The notes below the pieces were generated by a model. It saw only the letters and a program-made list of their open reading frames with translations. It had not been told where the DNA came from and searched no databases. A DNA stretch of 15,435 bases from JAFDVJ01 sp964487505. GTDB taxonomy: Bacteria; Acidobacteriota; Blastocatellia; Pyrinomonadales; Pyrinomonadaceae. Every line of letters begins with the position of its first letter. The first letter of the stretch is position 1. The position numbers and the translations under genes were made by a program. The stretch spans positions 1 to 15,435 of the forward strand of contig CAZARD010000106.1 in assembly GCA_964487505.1 (NCBI GenBank). Reading direction: 5' to 3'. This document shows positions 8,475 through 15,435 of the stretch, piece by piece.

Positions 8475-11400
8475 ACGACGNNNNNNNNNNNNNNNNNNNN
8501 NNNNNNNNNNNNNNNNNNNNNNNNNNNNNNNNNNNNNNNNNNNNNNNNNNNNNNNNNNNNNNNNNNNNNNNNNNNNNNNNCCGCCGGAACTTCGCGAGAT
8601 CCACCACTGGTTCAGGCCGGGCCGGAAGATCGCGACATCGATCTTGCCGTCGCCGTCGTAATCGGCGGCAACAGGCACGTCGCCCGCCGCGCCGAAGCCG
8701 GTCGCGGACGAGCCTCCGGCGCTGTTGAGGACGAACCAGGTATTGGTCGAGGGCCGGAAGACAGCGGCGTCCGCTTTCTGGTCGCCGTCGTAGTCGCCCG
8801 CTTGCGGAATGTCGCCGGTCGTGCCCCAATCGCTCGTGGTGACGGTGTTGGTTCCCGATTGCAGGATCCAGAAATCCGGCGAACCGGAAACCGCGACCGG
8901 CCGGAAGACAGCCGCGTCCGCTTTCCCGTCGCCGTCCCAGTCGGAGGGCGTGAGCGTGTCCGTGGCGATTCCGAAATTGACGACATTGTATCCGCTCGAC
9001 GAGCGAAGCTGGTGCCAGTTGCCCTCTGAGCCTCGGAAGACGGCGACGTCCGTCTTTCCATCGCCGTCGAAATCGCCGCGCGAGCGGACCGTTTGGGTGA
9101 CCGAACACGTGAAACTTCCGACGACGCGCACGTCGTCGATGTACCAGCCGGGATTCGCGCCGGACCCGACGGTATTGTCGTCGGCCCCGAAGCGGAACCG
9201 GAACTGAACGCTCTGGCCGGCGGCCGAGGCCGGCAACCGGATCGTCGCCGTCTGGAAGCCGCCCGAATTGCCGTTCCAAGCGGCGCGCCCGGCAAGCGGA
9301 TTGTTTGTGCCGTTTCCGAGTGAGCCGTTGTAGCCGTTCGCGAGCGCGGCGCCGCCCGCGGCGATGATGTCCTGGAAAGCCCCGCCGGCGATGCTGATCT
9401 CAAGCGCTCCGCCGTCCCATCCGGGTTCGGTGTCGTAACGGTTCCGGAAACTGATGGTCGCGGCTGCGTTCGCGACCGCGACCGCCGGCGATGTCAGGTC
9501 CGTTCCGCCGCCGACCGTTGCCGGATTCGGCGCGAACGCGGCGTTCGGGGCCGATGTCGAATAATTCGTCGAATTCGTGAAGATCTGGCCGTTCTGAACG
9601 ACCGCCGCGGTCCAGCCGACGGGGAATCCCGGCGCCGGGACGCCGTCGAAGTTCTCTGTCAGTGCGGTCACGGGCTGGCCGATGGCGATCGTGCGGGTGA
9701 AACCGGCCGCGCCGAGATTGCTGTTCACGTTCAGTGTCAGGCTGATCACGCTGCCGCAGGAAGTTCCCGCCGGCACCGGATATGAGACGTTCTGTGTTAC
9801 GGTCTGCCCGCTCGCGATCGTTCCGTAATTCGCCGACCCGCCGCCGACGATCTGAAGGGTGACGCCGGTCGCCGAATTGCCGGTCTGGTTCGTCAGCGGG
9901 ATCGCGATCGACAGCGTTTCGCCGGGTTCGGGGAATCCGTCGTTGTCTCCCGTCGCGTCCGATACGGTTATCGATGGGGACTGCACAAGGTTCGGCAGAT
10001 CGAAGGCCTCGACCACCCGAGTGTCACCCGTGCCGGAGCCCGTCGCCACGACGACGGCGCTCGCGCCCATTCCGCGCAGGGCGAATCCGGCCCAAATGTC
10101 GGCGACATCCGCCGCGGCCTCAGGCGCCAGCGAACTCGCCTGTCCGGCAGCGATGATCGCGTCACGTTCTTGGAGGAATGTCGGCCCGAGCGGCGCGAGT
10201 TTCATTCCGTCAGTGACGAGTTGCAGCGCTTTGCGGTTGCCGGTCGCCCAACCGAGCCGCGTGACGAACTTCGCGCGCACTTCCCAAAGGGCCGAACTCC
10301 AAATCTCGCCGAGGTTATGGACCTGATCGGCCGTTGCGGAGCCGACCGGCCCGCGAACGAAAGCGCCATCGCCGATGTTGAGCTGCGTAGCGTCCGCGTC
10401 GGCAAAGGTCAGCGGATTGTGCGGCCGGTTGTTTGCGCCGCCGGTAAAAGCGATCACCGCCTTCGGAAATCGGCGGATGCCGTAGTAGAAGTTGTTCGTG
10501 AATCCGGCCTGGATCAGATAGGTGTCATATCCGCCGGCGGTGTAGATTCCGTTGATCGGATCCGTCGGTTCGCTAAGCAGCGCGTGCGCATAAAAATCGG
10601 ACCAGCCTTCACCCATTCCGCGCGATATGTTCAGCGTCAATCCGGCGCTGTTTCCGTGAAGGCGGTTCGAAAGTCCGTGCGTGTGTTCGTGGATCACGAC
10701 CTCGGCATCGAAATCGCCGTCGATATCGGGCGTCGGGCCGGTCCAGAGATACATCTGCATCCGGCCGCGCGTTCCGTCCGCCGGCGTCGAGAAGTTCGCG
10801 TTGTTCGTCCCCGAACAATCCTGAGCCTCGGCCGAGACGCGGTCAAGGCCATTGCCGCCGCGACCGAAGTTGTCCTGTTGGAAGTTGAACGCCTGCTCGG
10901 TGAAGCCGAGACGGTAAAGCTCGTCGTGGTACCAATTGTTGATGTAGAAAAGCTGCGTTACCGCGGCCCGCTGTGGGTCGTTCATGCCGTGCGGCTGGAC
11001 GATCGACGCGCACGGCGTGACGACCTCGCCGGCCGGCGTCGGCGAATCGCCCGAGTTGGTGTTCGGGTTCAGCGGGCTCACGGGAAAATTGAAGGTCCGC
11101 GACGGATTGCCGGCGGCGCGACCGTTGACCGTATCGACGCCGTTGGTCGTGTCGCGATCGAGCCCCGCCTCGTTGGCGTTGCCGTCGGTCTCATTGCCGC
11201 CGTCCGTGATCCAGCCGTTGTTGTTGAACGAGTACGGCGCTTCGTTTCCGACCCGCGTTATCAGCGTCCGGGCGAGCGCCGCGCCCTGCGTGCCGTTCGG
11301 CGTCGTCGGACCGGGCGTCAGCGGAAACGGGTTGTCGGCGACGTTTATCATCGCGTTCGGATTTGCGTAAACGTTGAATGATGCCGGTTGCGTCTGATCT

Positions 11401-12329
11401 TCGGTGATGTTCTTGCGCCACAGCACCGTGCCCGTTTCGGCATCGACGATCACGTAGAACGCATTGACCGGCTGCCAGATCAGCACGCGCCAAGCGGCGC
11501 GCGCGACGCCGGGCTCGGTCGGGAAATACATCTTGTCGGCCGTCGTCGCCCAGTCGCCCGAACCGAACGTCGATCTCAGGCCGCTGTCCGAACGACGCTC
11601 AAGGTCCAGCTTCGCCGGATCGAGGGCGATGTTCAGCGCGGCGGCGCGGACCGCGTCGGCCGGATCGCGAAAGTCATCGGAAAGCGTCGACGGATCGAGC
11701 CCCGGCGCGAGATTGTTGATCACGCGCACGATCTCGCGCGATCGCGTGAAGCCGGCCTTGATCTCGCCGCGGAAGACCGGAACGCCGTTGATCCGTTGTT
11801 CAAGGTGCGCGAACCCGAGATTCCCGTCGGGATTCACGTAATCGGCGGTCACGATCAATCCGGCCGCCTGATCGGGGCCGACGCCGATCAGACTCGCGTT
11901 CTCGGATACGAAACGGCGCAGGATCTCGGACCGCTTGTCCGATGCCGGCGCCGTGAGGAAATTCCTGCCTGCCAACGCATCCGGCGCGATCACTTCCGGC
12001 GTTTTGATGTCTTGGTTGTATTCGACCTTGAGCGCCGGCACGCGGCGACGCAACGCTGTCTCGCCGGCGACGAACCCTTCGCGCAGATCGGCGACGCGCG
12101 CGGCATCGGTTCGCGCTGCTTCGCGGAACGCGCGCAGATCTCCGGCCGCTGCCTTATCGGTCCTGATGTCGTAATTCTCGAGCCCCGGTATGTGACTCTC
12201 GGTCCTTTTGAGAAGCGGGCCCGATCGGAATTCCGCCGCCGAACCGAATCGCCCCGGAACAATGGATACGGTCGCGATCGAAGCGACGGCGATGAATGTC
12301 AAAAGCAAAGGGTTTCGCGCGGTTTTCAT
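8473..12329 (-). CDS. Secreted M36 (fungalysin-type) metalloprotease paralogue, C-terminus interrupted by assembly gap
   Basis: Tandem paralogue of the protease at 4089-8162, readable for about 1249 residues from the ATG at 12327-12329 to the gap. This start is preferred over the upstream ATG at 12458: it is followed at once by a signal peptide (MKTARNPLLLTFIAVASIATVSIVPG) aligned with that of the paralogue, and AAAGAG lies just upstream. Domains: propeptide with NGVPVFRGEIKAGF (about 80-330); M36 catalytic domain with HEHTHG (His547, Glu548, His551) and RGMGEGWSD (Glu574); Ig-like domain (about 785-885). Next comes a MAM/immune-inhibitor-A-like beta domain (about 890-1075, with NRYDTEPGWDGGALEIS and NPGWYIDDVRV) in place of the paralogue's P-like domain. 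Four FG-GAP-like repeats precede the gap. The stop given here (TAA, 8473-8475, directly before the hairpin) is inferred. If the 100 N were the true length, the frame would instead run to 8394. Two more repeats probably lie in the gap. Confidence 0.85.
8481..8580. other. Assembly gap of exactly 100 N
   Basis: A run of exactly 100 N is a common scaffold placeholder of unknown true length. It falls inside the FG-GAP repeat tail of the second M36 protease. Comparison with the paralogue suggests that about 108 further codons are missing (over 320 bases), so the real gap is probably longer than shown and the reading frame across it is not meaningful. Confidence 0.9.
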
Positions 12330-12410
12330 AATTCTGCTCTTTCGGGTCCGCTCGGACGCATCACGCCGGAGAGGAAAGTTACGCAGCTTTCTGCTACGAT
12401 TGTGGTCAAT

Positions 12411-12439
12411 AAAATAGCGACGCCGGACAATGTTCACAA
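12411..12439 (-). promoter_or_regulatory. Candidate promoter for the upstream M36 protease in the divergent intergenic region
   Basis: The 162 bases from 12330 to 12491 separate the minus-strand protease from the plus-strand helicase, so promoters for both must lie in or near them. On the minus strand, TTGTGA (12434-12439) and TATTTT (12411-12416) are 17 bases apart, each matching the sigma-70 consensus at 4 of 6 positions. This leaves a 5' UTR of about 75 bases. It also supports the protease start at 12329, because the alternative ATG at 12458 lies upstream of this promoter. No convincing promoter for the helicase was found. Confidence 0.3.
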
Positions 12440-12491
12440 GAATCTTCGGAAGTGTCAATCTTCGGCCCGATCGACCTCAAACTGAATCAAA

Positions 12492-14459
12492 ATGGAGAAC
12501 GAATTCATTCAACGGATATTCGGCGCCGACGGGTTGATCGCGCGCAACCACCGCCAATACGAACAACGCGAGGGCCAGATCAAGATGGCCGAGGCGGTGG
12601 CGCGCGCGTTTGAAAAGAAGAACCACCTGATCGTCGAGGCGGGCACCGGTACCGGGAAGACGCTCGCGTATCTCGTGCCGGCGATCGCGGCCGCGCTTGC
12701 CTCGGGAGAGCGGATCATCGTCTCGACCGGAACGAAGAACCTTCAGGAACAGCTGATGGAAAAGGACATCCCGTTCCTGCAGCGCGTTCTGCCGAAGAAG
12801 TTTACCGCCGCGTATATGAAGGGACGCGGCAATTACGCCTGTCTGCAGAAGATCAAAAAGGCAGAGGCCCAGCCGATCCTTGACGGGCTTGACGAACTCG
12901 ATCATTTCGAGACGGTCCGCCAGTGGTCGGGCGAGTCCGAGACCGGGGACCGAGCCGAGTTGATCGATCTCCCGGAGAACATCGGATTCTGGAACCGGAT
13001 CAACGCGCGGGGCGAAACCTGCCTCGGCCAGCAATGCGCGGATTTCGAGCCTTGTTTCATCACGCGCATGCGCTCGCGCGCTGAAGCCGCCGACATCGTC
13101 ATCGTCAATCACCATCTTTTCTTCGCCGATCTCAATATCCGCGGAAACCAATACGGCCGGGTGCTTCCGGATTACGGGGCCGTGATCTTCGACGAGGCGC
13201 ATCTGATCGAGGATGTCGCGGCCGAGTACTTCGGTTTCCAGGTCTCGAGCTATCAGATCGACGAGCTGGTCCGCGATGTCGATCAGTTGCCGGTCACCGA
13301 TGCCGTCGCGACGCGCGATCTGACCAAGATCGCGGCACGGCTCGCTACCTTCGCCGATCAGTTCTGGATCCGATTCACCCAGACTCGCGCGCAAGAGGGA
13401 AGATTCCCGCTCTCGACCGAAATGTTCGCGCAGCAGCTGCGGTCGGGCGAGATCGAACCGACGCCGCTCGGCGAGGCGTTCTTCGAACTCGAAAAGGTGC
13501 TCGGACGGCTCGAAAGCGCGATCGACGTCCTTTCGGACAAAGCGACCGAGGCCGAGAATCTTCTGCGCCGCGTCCGACAGGCGAAGTTCGATCTCGACTT
13601 CATCGTCACGCAGGCGGAAAAGAACTATGTTTACTGGATCGAGAAGCGGGGCCGCGGATCGTATCTGCGGGCGTCGCCGATCGACGTTTCCGCCCTGCTC
13701 CAGGAGAAACTTTTTGAAAAGACCGACACGGTCGTGCTGACGAGCGCGACGCTTTCGACGAACGGTCGGTTCGATTTCATACGCGAACGGCTCGGGCTCG
13801 ACGGCTCGCGGACCGACACTCTGCTCGCGCCGTCGTCGTTCGATTACGAAAAGCAGGCGATAATCTATATTCCGCGGGCGATGCCCGATCCGCGTTCGGC
13901 CGAGTACAGCCAGATGGCGGCGGCCGAGATCGTCAAACTGCTGTCGATCACGCGGGGCCACGCGTTCGTGCTCTGCACCAGCAATTATGCGATGAACGCG
14001 CTGTACGAGTTCGTGTCGGCGCGGATCAGCTATCCGTGTTTCGTGCAGGGATCGATGTCGAAGGCGGGTATCCTCGAGCGCTTCCGCGCGACGCCGAACG
14101 CGGTGCTGTTCGCGACCTCGAGTTTCTGGCAGGGCGTTGATGTCCAGGGCGATCAGCTTTCGTGCGTGATCATCGACAAGCTTCCTTTCGCGGTCCCGAC
14201 CGATCCGATCGTCGCCGCCCGGACCAAGTTCATCGACGACAACGGGGGACGTTCTTTCTTTGAGTATTCGGTCCCGCAGGCGATCATTACGCTGAAACAG
14301 GGAATCGGGCGGTTGATCCGCAGTCGGACCGACCGCGGCGTGATCGCCTTGCTCGACGCGCGGCTGAGAAGCAAATCCTATGGCCGCGATTTTCTCAATT
14401 CGCTGCCGCGGACTCGGATCACGTCGGATCTGGGGGAAGTCGCCAAGGTCTTCGATTGA
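12492..14459 (+). CDS. dinG: ATP-dependent DNA helicase, DinG/YoaA family (iron-sulfur, superfamily 2)
   Basis: Predicted 5'-3' DNA helicase of the XPD-like DinG/YoaA group, 655 residues, thought to resolve R-loops, D-loops or replication-blocking structures. The Q-motif-like YEQREGQIKMAEAV (23-36) precedes Walker A AGTGTGKT (50-57, Lys56). Four cysteines (117, 177, 182, 188; GNYACLQK and ETCLGQQCADFEPC) match the Fe-S cluster ligands of the family. NHHLFFADL follows, then the DEAH box (234-237, VIFDEAHLIED). The C-terminal RecA-like half has LTSATLSTNGRFDF, SSFWQGVDVQGD and motif VI QGIGRLIRSRTDRG (from 603, Arg607 and Arg610). There is no N-terminal exonuclease domain, unlike Gram-positive DinG. 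The length is closer to E. coli YoaA (about 636) than to DinG (about 716), so the exact subfamily is uncertain. Shine-Dalgarno sequence is weak. It is divergent from the protease gene, and queD follows 130 bases later. Confidence 0.95.
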   Translation: MENEFIQRIFGADGLIARNHRQYEQREGQIKMAEAVARAFEKKNHLIVEAGTGTGKTLAYLVPAIAAALASGERIIVSTGTKNLQEQLMEKDIPFLQRVLPKKFTAAYMKGRGNYACLQKIKKAEAQPILDGLDELDHFETVRQWSGESETGDRAELIDLPENIGFWNRINARGETCLGQQCADFEPCFITRMRSRAEAADIVIVNHHLFFADLNIRGNQYGRVLPDYGAVIFDEAHLIEDVAAEYFGFQVSSYQIDELVRDVDQLPVTDAVATRDLTKIAARLATFADQFWIRFTQTRAQEGRFPLSTEMFAQQLRSGEIEPTPLGEAFFELEKVLGRLESAIDVLSDKATEAENLLRRVRQAKFDLDFIVTQAEKNYVYWIEKRGRGSYLRASPIDVSALLQEKLFEKTDTVVLTSATLSTNGRFDFIRERLGLDGSRTDTLLAPSSFDYEKQAIIYIPRAMPDPRSAEYSQMAAAEIVKLLSITRGHAFVLCTSNYAMNALYEFVSARISYPCFVQGSMSKAGILERFRATPNAVLFATSSFWQGVDVQGDQLSCVIIDKLPFAVPTDPIVAARTKFIDDNGGRSFFEYSVPQAIITLKQGIGRLIRSRTDRGVIALLDARLRSKSYGRDFLNSLPRTRITSDLGEVAKVFD

Positions 14460-14546
14460 TTCCGATGAACGTCGCCCGGACAAACTGGGACCGGGCCGGT
14501 GACGGGCGATCGGCCTTTCCTTTCCGGACCCAACGCGATCGATGGT

Positions 14547-14576
14547 TTGCTTCCTGCCGAATCAGGTGGTTAGAAT
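14547..14576 (+). promoter_or_regulatory. Candidate promoter for queD, nearly leaderless
   Basis: TTGCTT (14547-14552) and TAGAAT (14571-14576) are separated by 18 bases. The -10 box ends 13 bases before the queD ATG (14590), so a transcription start at about 14582-14584 would leave only about 6-8 bases of leader. This agrees with the absence of a Shine-Dalgarno sequence before queD. The element makes separate transcription of queD from dinG plausible. Confidence 0.45.
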
Positions 14577-14589
14577 CATCCCATAGACT

Positions 14590-14973
14590 ATGCCTTCATT
14601 CTACGAAGTGATGATCGAACGCAACTTCTCGTCGGCGCACCAGCTGCGCGGATACAAGGGCAAGTGCGAGAACCTTCACGGCCACAACTACAAGATCGAG
14701 ATCTACGCCCGCGGGTCGGAGCTCAACAACATCGGCCTGCTGATCGATTTCGGCGATCTGAAGGATGCGGCCGACGAGATCGTGCGCTATCTCGATCACC
14801 GGAATCTGAACGAACTTCCGCCGTTCGACGAGGAACTGAATCCCTCGGCCGAAAACCTCGCGGCCTACATTTGCGAATACCTCAACTCGCGGGTCGGCGA
14901 CGAACGCGTCCGCGTCTATAAAGTCCGGTGCTACGAGACCCCGACGAGCATCGCGACCTTCTGTATCGACTGA
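14590..14973 (+). CDS. queD: 6-carboxy-5,6,7,8-tetrahydropterin synthase (QueD/PTPS family)
   Basis: Predicted to convert 7,8-dihydroneopterin triphosphate to 6-carboxytetrahydropterin, the second step toward preQ0 and queuosine in tRNA. The 127 residues are typical for QueD. The zinc ligands are His17 (FSSAHQLRG), His30 and His32 (ENLHGHNY). The catalytic residues are Cys26 (GKCENLHGH) together with Asp69 and His70 (YLDHRNLNELPP). The substrate-binding glutamate is probably Glu116 in CYETPTSIATF; NPSAENLA is also conserved. The start at 14590 is the first in-frame ATG and gives the usual short lead before the first zinc histidine. The gene ends with tandem stops TGA TAA (14971-14976). No queC, queE or queF lies in the window, so the pathway genes are scattered or beyond its edge. 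A eukaryote-type 6-pyruvoyltetrahydropterin synthase role is less likely because of the Cys/Asp/His arrangement and short length. Confidence 0.95.
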   Translation: MPSFYEVMIERNFSSAHQLRGYKGKCENLHGHNYKIEIYARGSELNNIGLLIDFGDLKDAADEIVRYLDHRNLNELPPFDEELNPSAENLAAYICEYLNSRVGDERVRVYKVRCYETPTSIATFCID

Positions 14974-15052
14974 TAAGTTGAATCTGATTGGAGATTGGCG
15001 GGCGCAAGCAACCCTTCCTGAACGGGAATGTGAATCGAGTCGAGTCGGGTCA

Positions 15053-15120
15053 GATTCCCAAATCCCAAGTCCCAAATCCAGATTCCAGGATTCCAGATTC
15101 CAAGATTCCAGATTCCACAT
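15053..15120. repeat. Degenerate GATTCCA/AATCCCA short tandem repeat tract
   Basis: After queD, words of 7-8 bases recur head to tail: GATTCCCA, AATCCCAA, GTCCCAA, ATCCA, GATTCCA, GGATTCCA, GATTCCAA, GATTCCA, GATTCCA. The tract is low-complexity and much less GC-rich than the genes. A shorter version precedes the second 153-base repeat (about 15270-15308). On the minus strand one frame reads through it as repeated 'WNLES', which I treat as an accident of the repeat and not as a protein. Confidence 0.75.
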
Positions 15121-15247
15121 TTCAGGATTCAAACGAAATCCACAAATCGTGGCCTGAAGTGTTCTTCGTGTCACCTTGGTGCCGCTTCGTGGATGTCAGC
15201 GTTTTTCACCCACGAAGCAACACGAACCGGAAACGAACGGTCGGTGG
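15095..15247. repeat. 153-base perfect direct repeat, copy 1
   Basis: Bases 15095-15247 are identical, by direct reading, to 15283-15435. The copy contains the end of the GATTCCA tract, then a unique-looking stretch (ATTTCAGGATTCAAACGAAA...), then an inverted repeat built from GCTTCGTGG (15184-15192) and CCACGAAGC (15210-15218) with a 17-base loop. Around this lies an outer TTCGTGT / ACACGAA pair. No coding sequence was recognised in it. Confidence 0.9.
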
Positions 15248-15282
15248 TTCGGGTTTTTCAAAGGACCCGGTTCCAGATGCCA

Positions 15283-15435
15283 AGATTCCAAGATTCCAGA
15301 TTCCACATTTCAGGATTCAAACGAAATCCACAAATCGTGGCCTGAAGTGTTCTTCGTGTCACCTTGGTGCCGCTTCGTGGATGTCAGCGTTTTTCACCCA
15401 CGAAGCAACACGAACCGGAAACGAACGGTCGGTGG
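15283..15435. repeat. 153-base perfect direct repeat, copy 2, running to the window edge
   Basis: Second identical copy, offset by 188 bases from the first, with 35 bases of different sequence between the copies (15248-15282). Its inverted repeat arms fall at 15372-15380 and 15398-15406. Because it reaches the last base of the window, the true repeat may be longer and further copies may follow. Confidence 0.9.

Noticed and set aside
10170..12485. Two consecutive plus-strand frames of 403 and 365 residues
   Set aside because: They are antisense to the second M36 protease, with the same arginine-rich composition and no domain signatures.
12477..14483. 668-residue open frame antisense to the helicase gene
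   Set aside because: It mirrors a well-supported DinG/YoaA gene on the other strand, is rich in Arg/Asp/Glu typical of GC-rich antisense frames, and has no recognisable domain.
14472..14509. Possible terminator hairpin between dinG and queD (TCGCCCG / CGGGCGA)
   Set aside because: The stem is only 7 bp with a 24-base loop, and the following pyrimidine stretch is mixed C and T, not a T-run.
14596..15174. 192-residue minus-strand frame with a repeated WNLES stretch
   Set aside because: It overlaps queD in antisense, and the repeated stretch is simply the GATTCCA tract read on the other strand.

Overview
The window (15,435 bases, GC-rich, with one 100-N assembly gap) looks like bacterial chromosome. 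The most likely source is an acidobacterium of the Blastocatellia/Pyrinomonadaceae type. That placement is inferred from three things: large secreted proteins ending in 'DYDGDGKTDxAVFRPSxGxWY' FG-GAP/VCBS-like repeats, M36 metalloproteases carrying those same tails, and intergenic 'TTCGTGG' and 'GATTCCA' repeats. No rRNA, tRNA, CRISPR array, transposase, phage or plasmid gene was seen.

Minus-strand block (about 257-12329), listed in transcription order from right to left. (1) A secreted M36 (fungalysin-type) metalloprotease whose C-terminus is broken by the gap at 8481-8580. (2) A tandem paralogue of it, intact, 1357 residues. (3) Polyphosphate kinase 1 (ppk1). (4) A secreted protein of 478 residues with an N-terminal CxxCH-containing module like the 'choice-of-anchor V' family, followed by six FG-GAP-like repeats. 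The two proteases share signal peptide, propeptide, catalytic domain, an Ig-like domain and repeat tail. They differ in one module: one has a proprotein-convertase P-like domain where the other has a MAM/immune-inhibitor-A-like domain. Strong intrinsic terminators follow both protease genes. ppk1 has its own candidate promoter and is followed after 76 bases by the FG-GAP gene.

Plus-strand block (12492-14973), divergent from the proteases: a DinG/YoaA-type iron-sulfur DNA helicase, then queD (6-carboxytetrahydropterin synthase, queuosine pathway). queD has a good promoter so close to its ATG that the mRNA may be nearly leaderless.

The last 460 bases have no gene. They hold a degenerate GATTCCA-type heptamer tract and two perfectly identical 153-base direct repeats 35 bases apart, each with a 9-bp inverted repeat; the second copy runs to the window edge.

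The gene content is mostly recognisable housekeeping and secretion functions, and I see no convincing new multi-gene system. The most interesting items are the tandem protease pair with a swapped domain, the repeat tail and 'VPxGY' ending shared between separate genes, the CxxCH/FG-GAP protein, and the terminal repeats.
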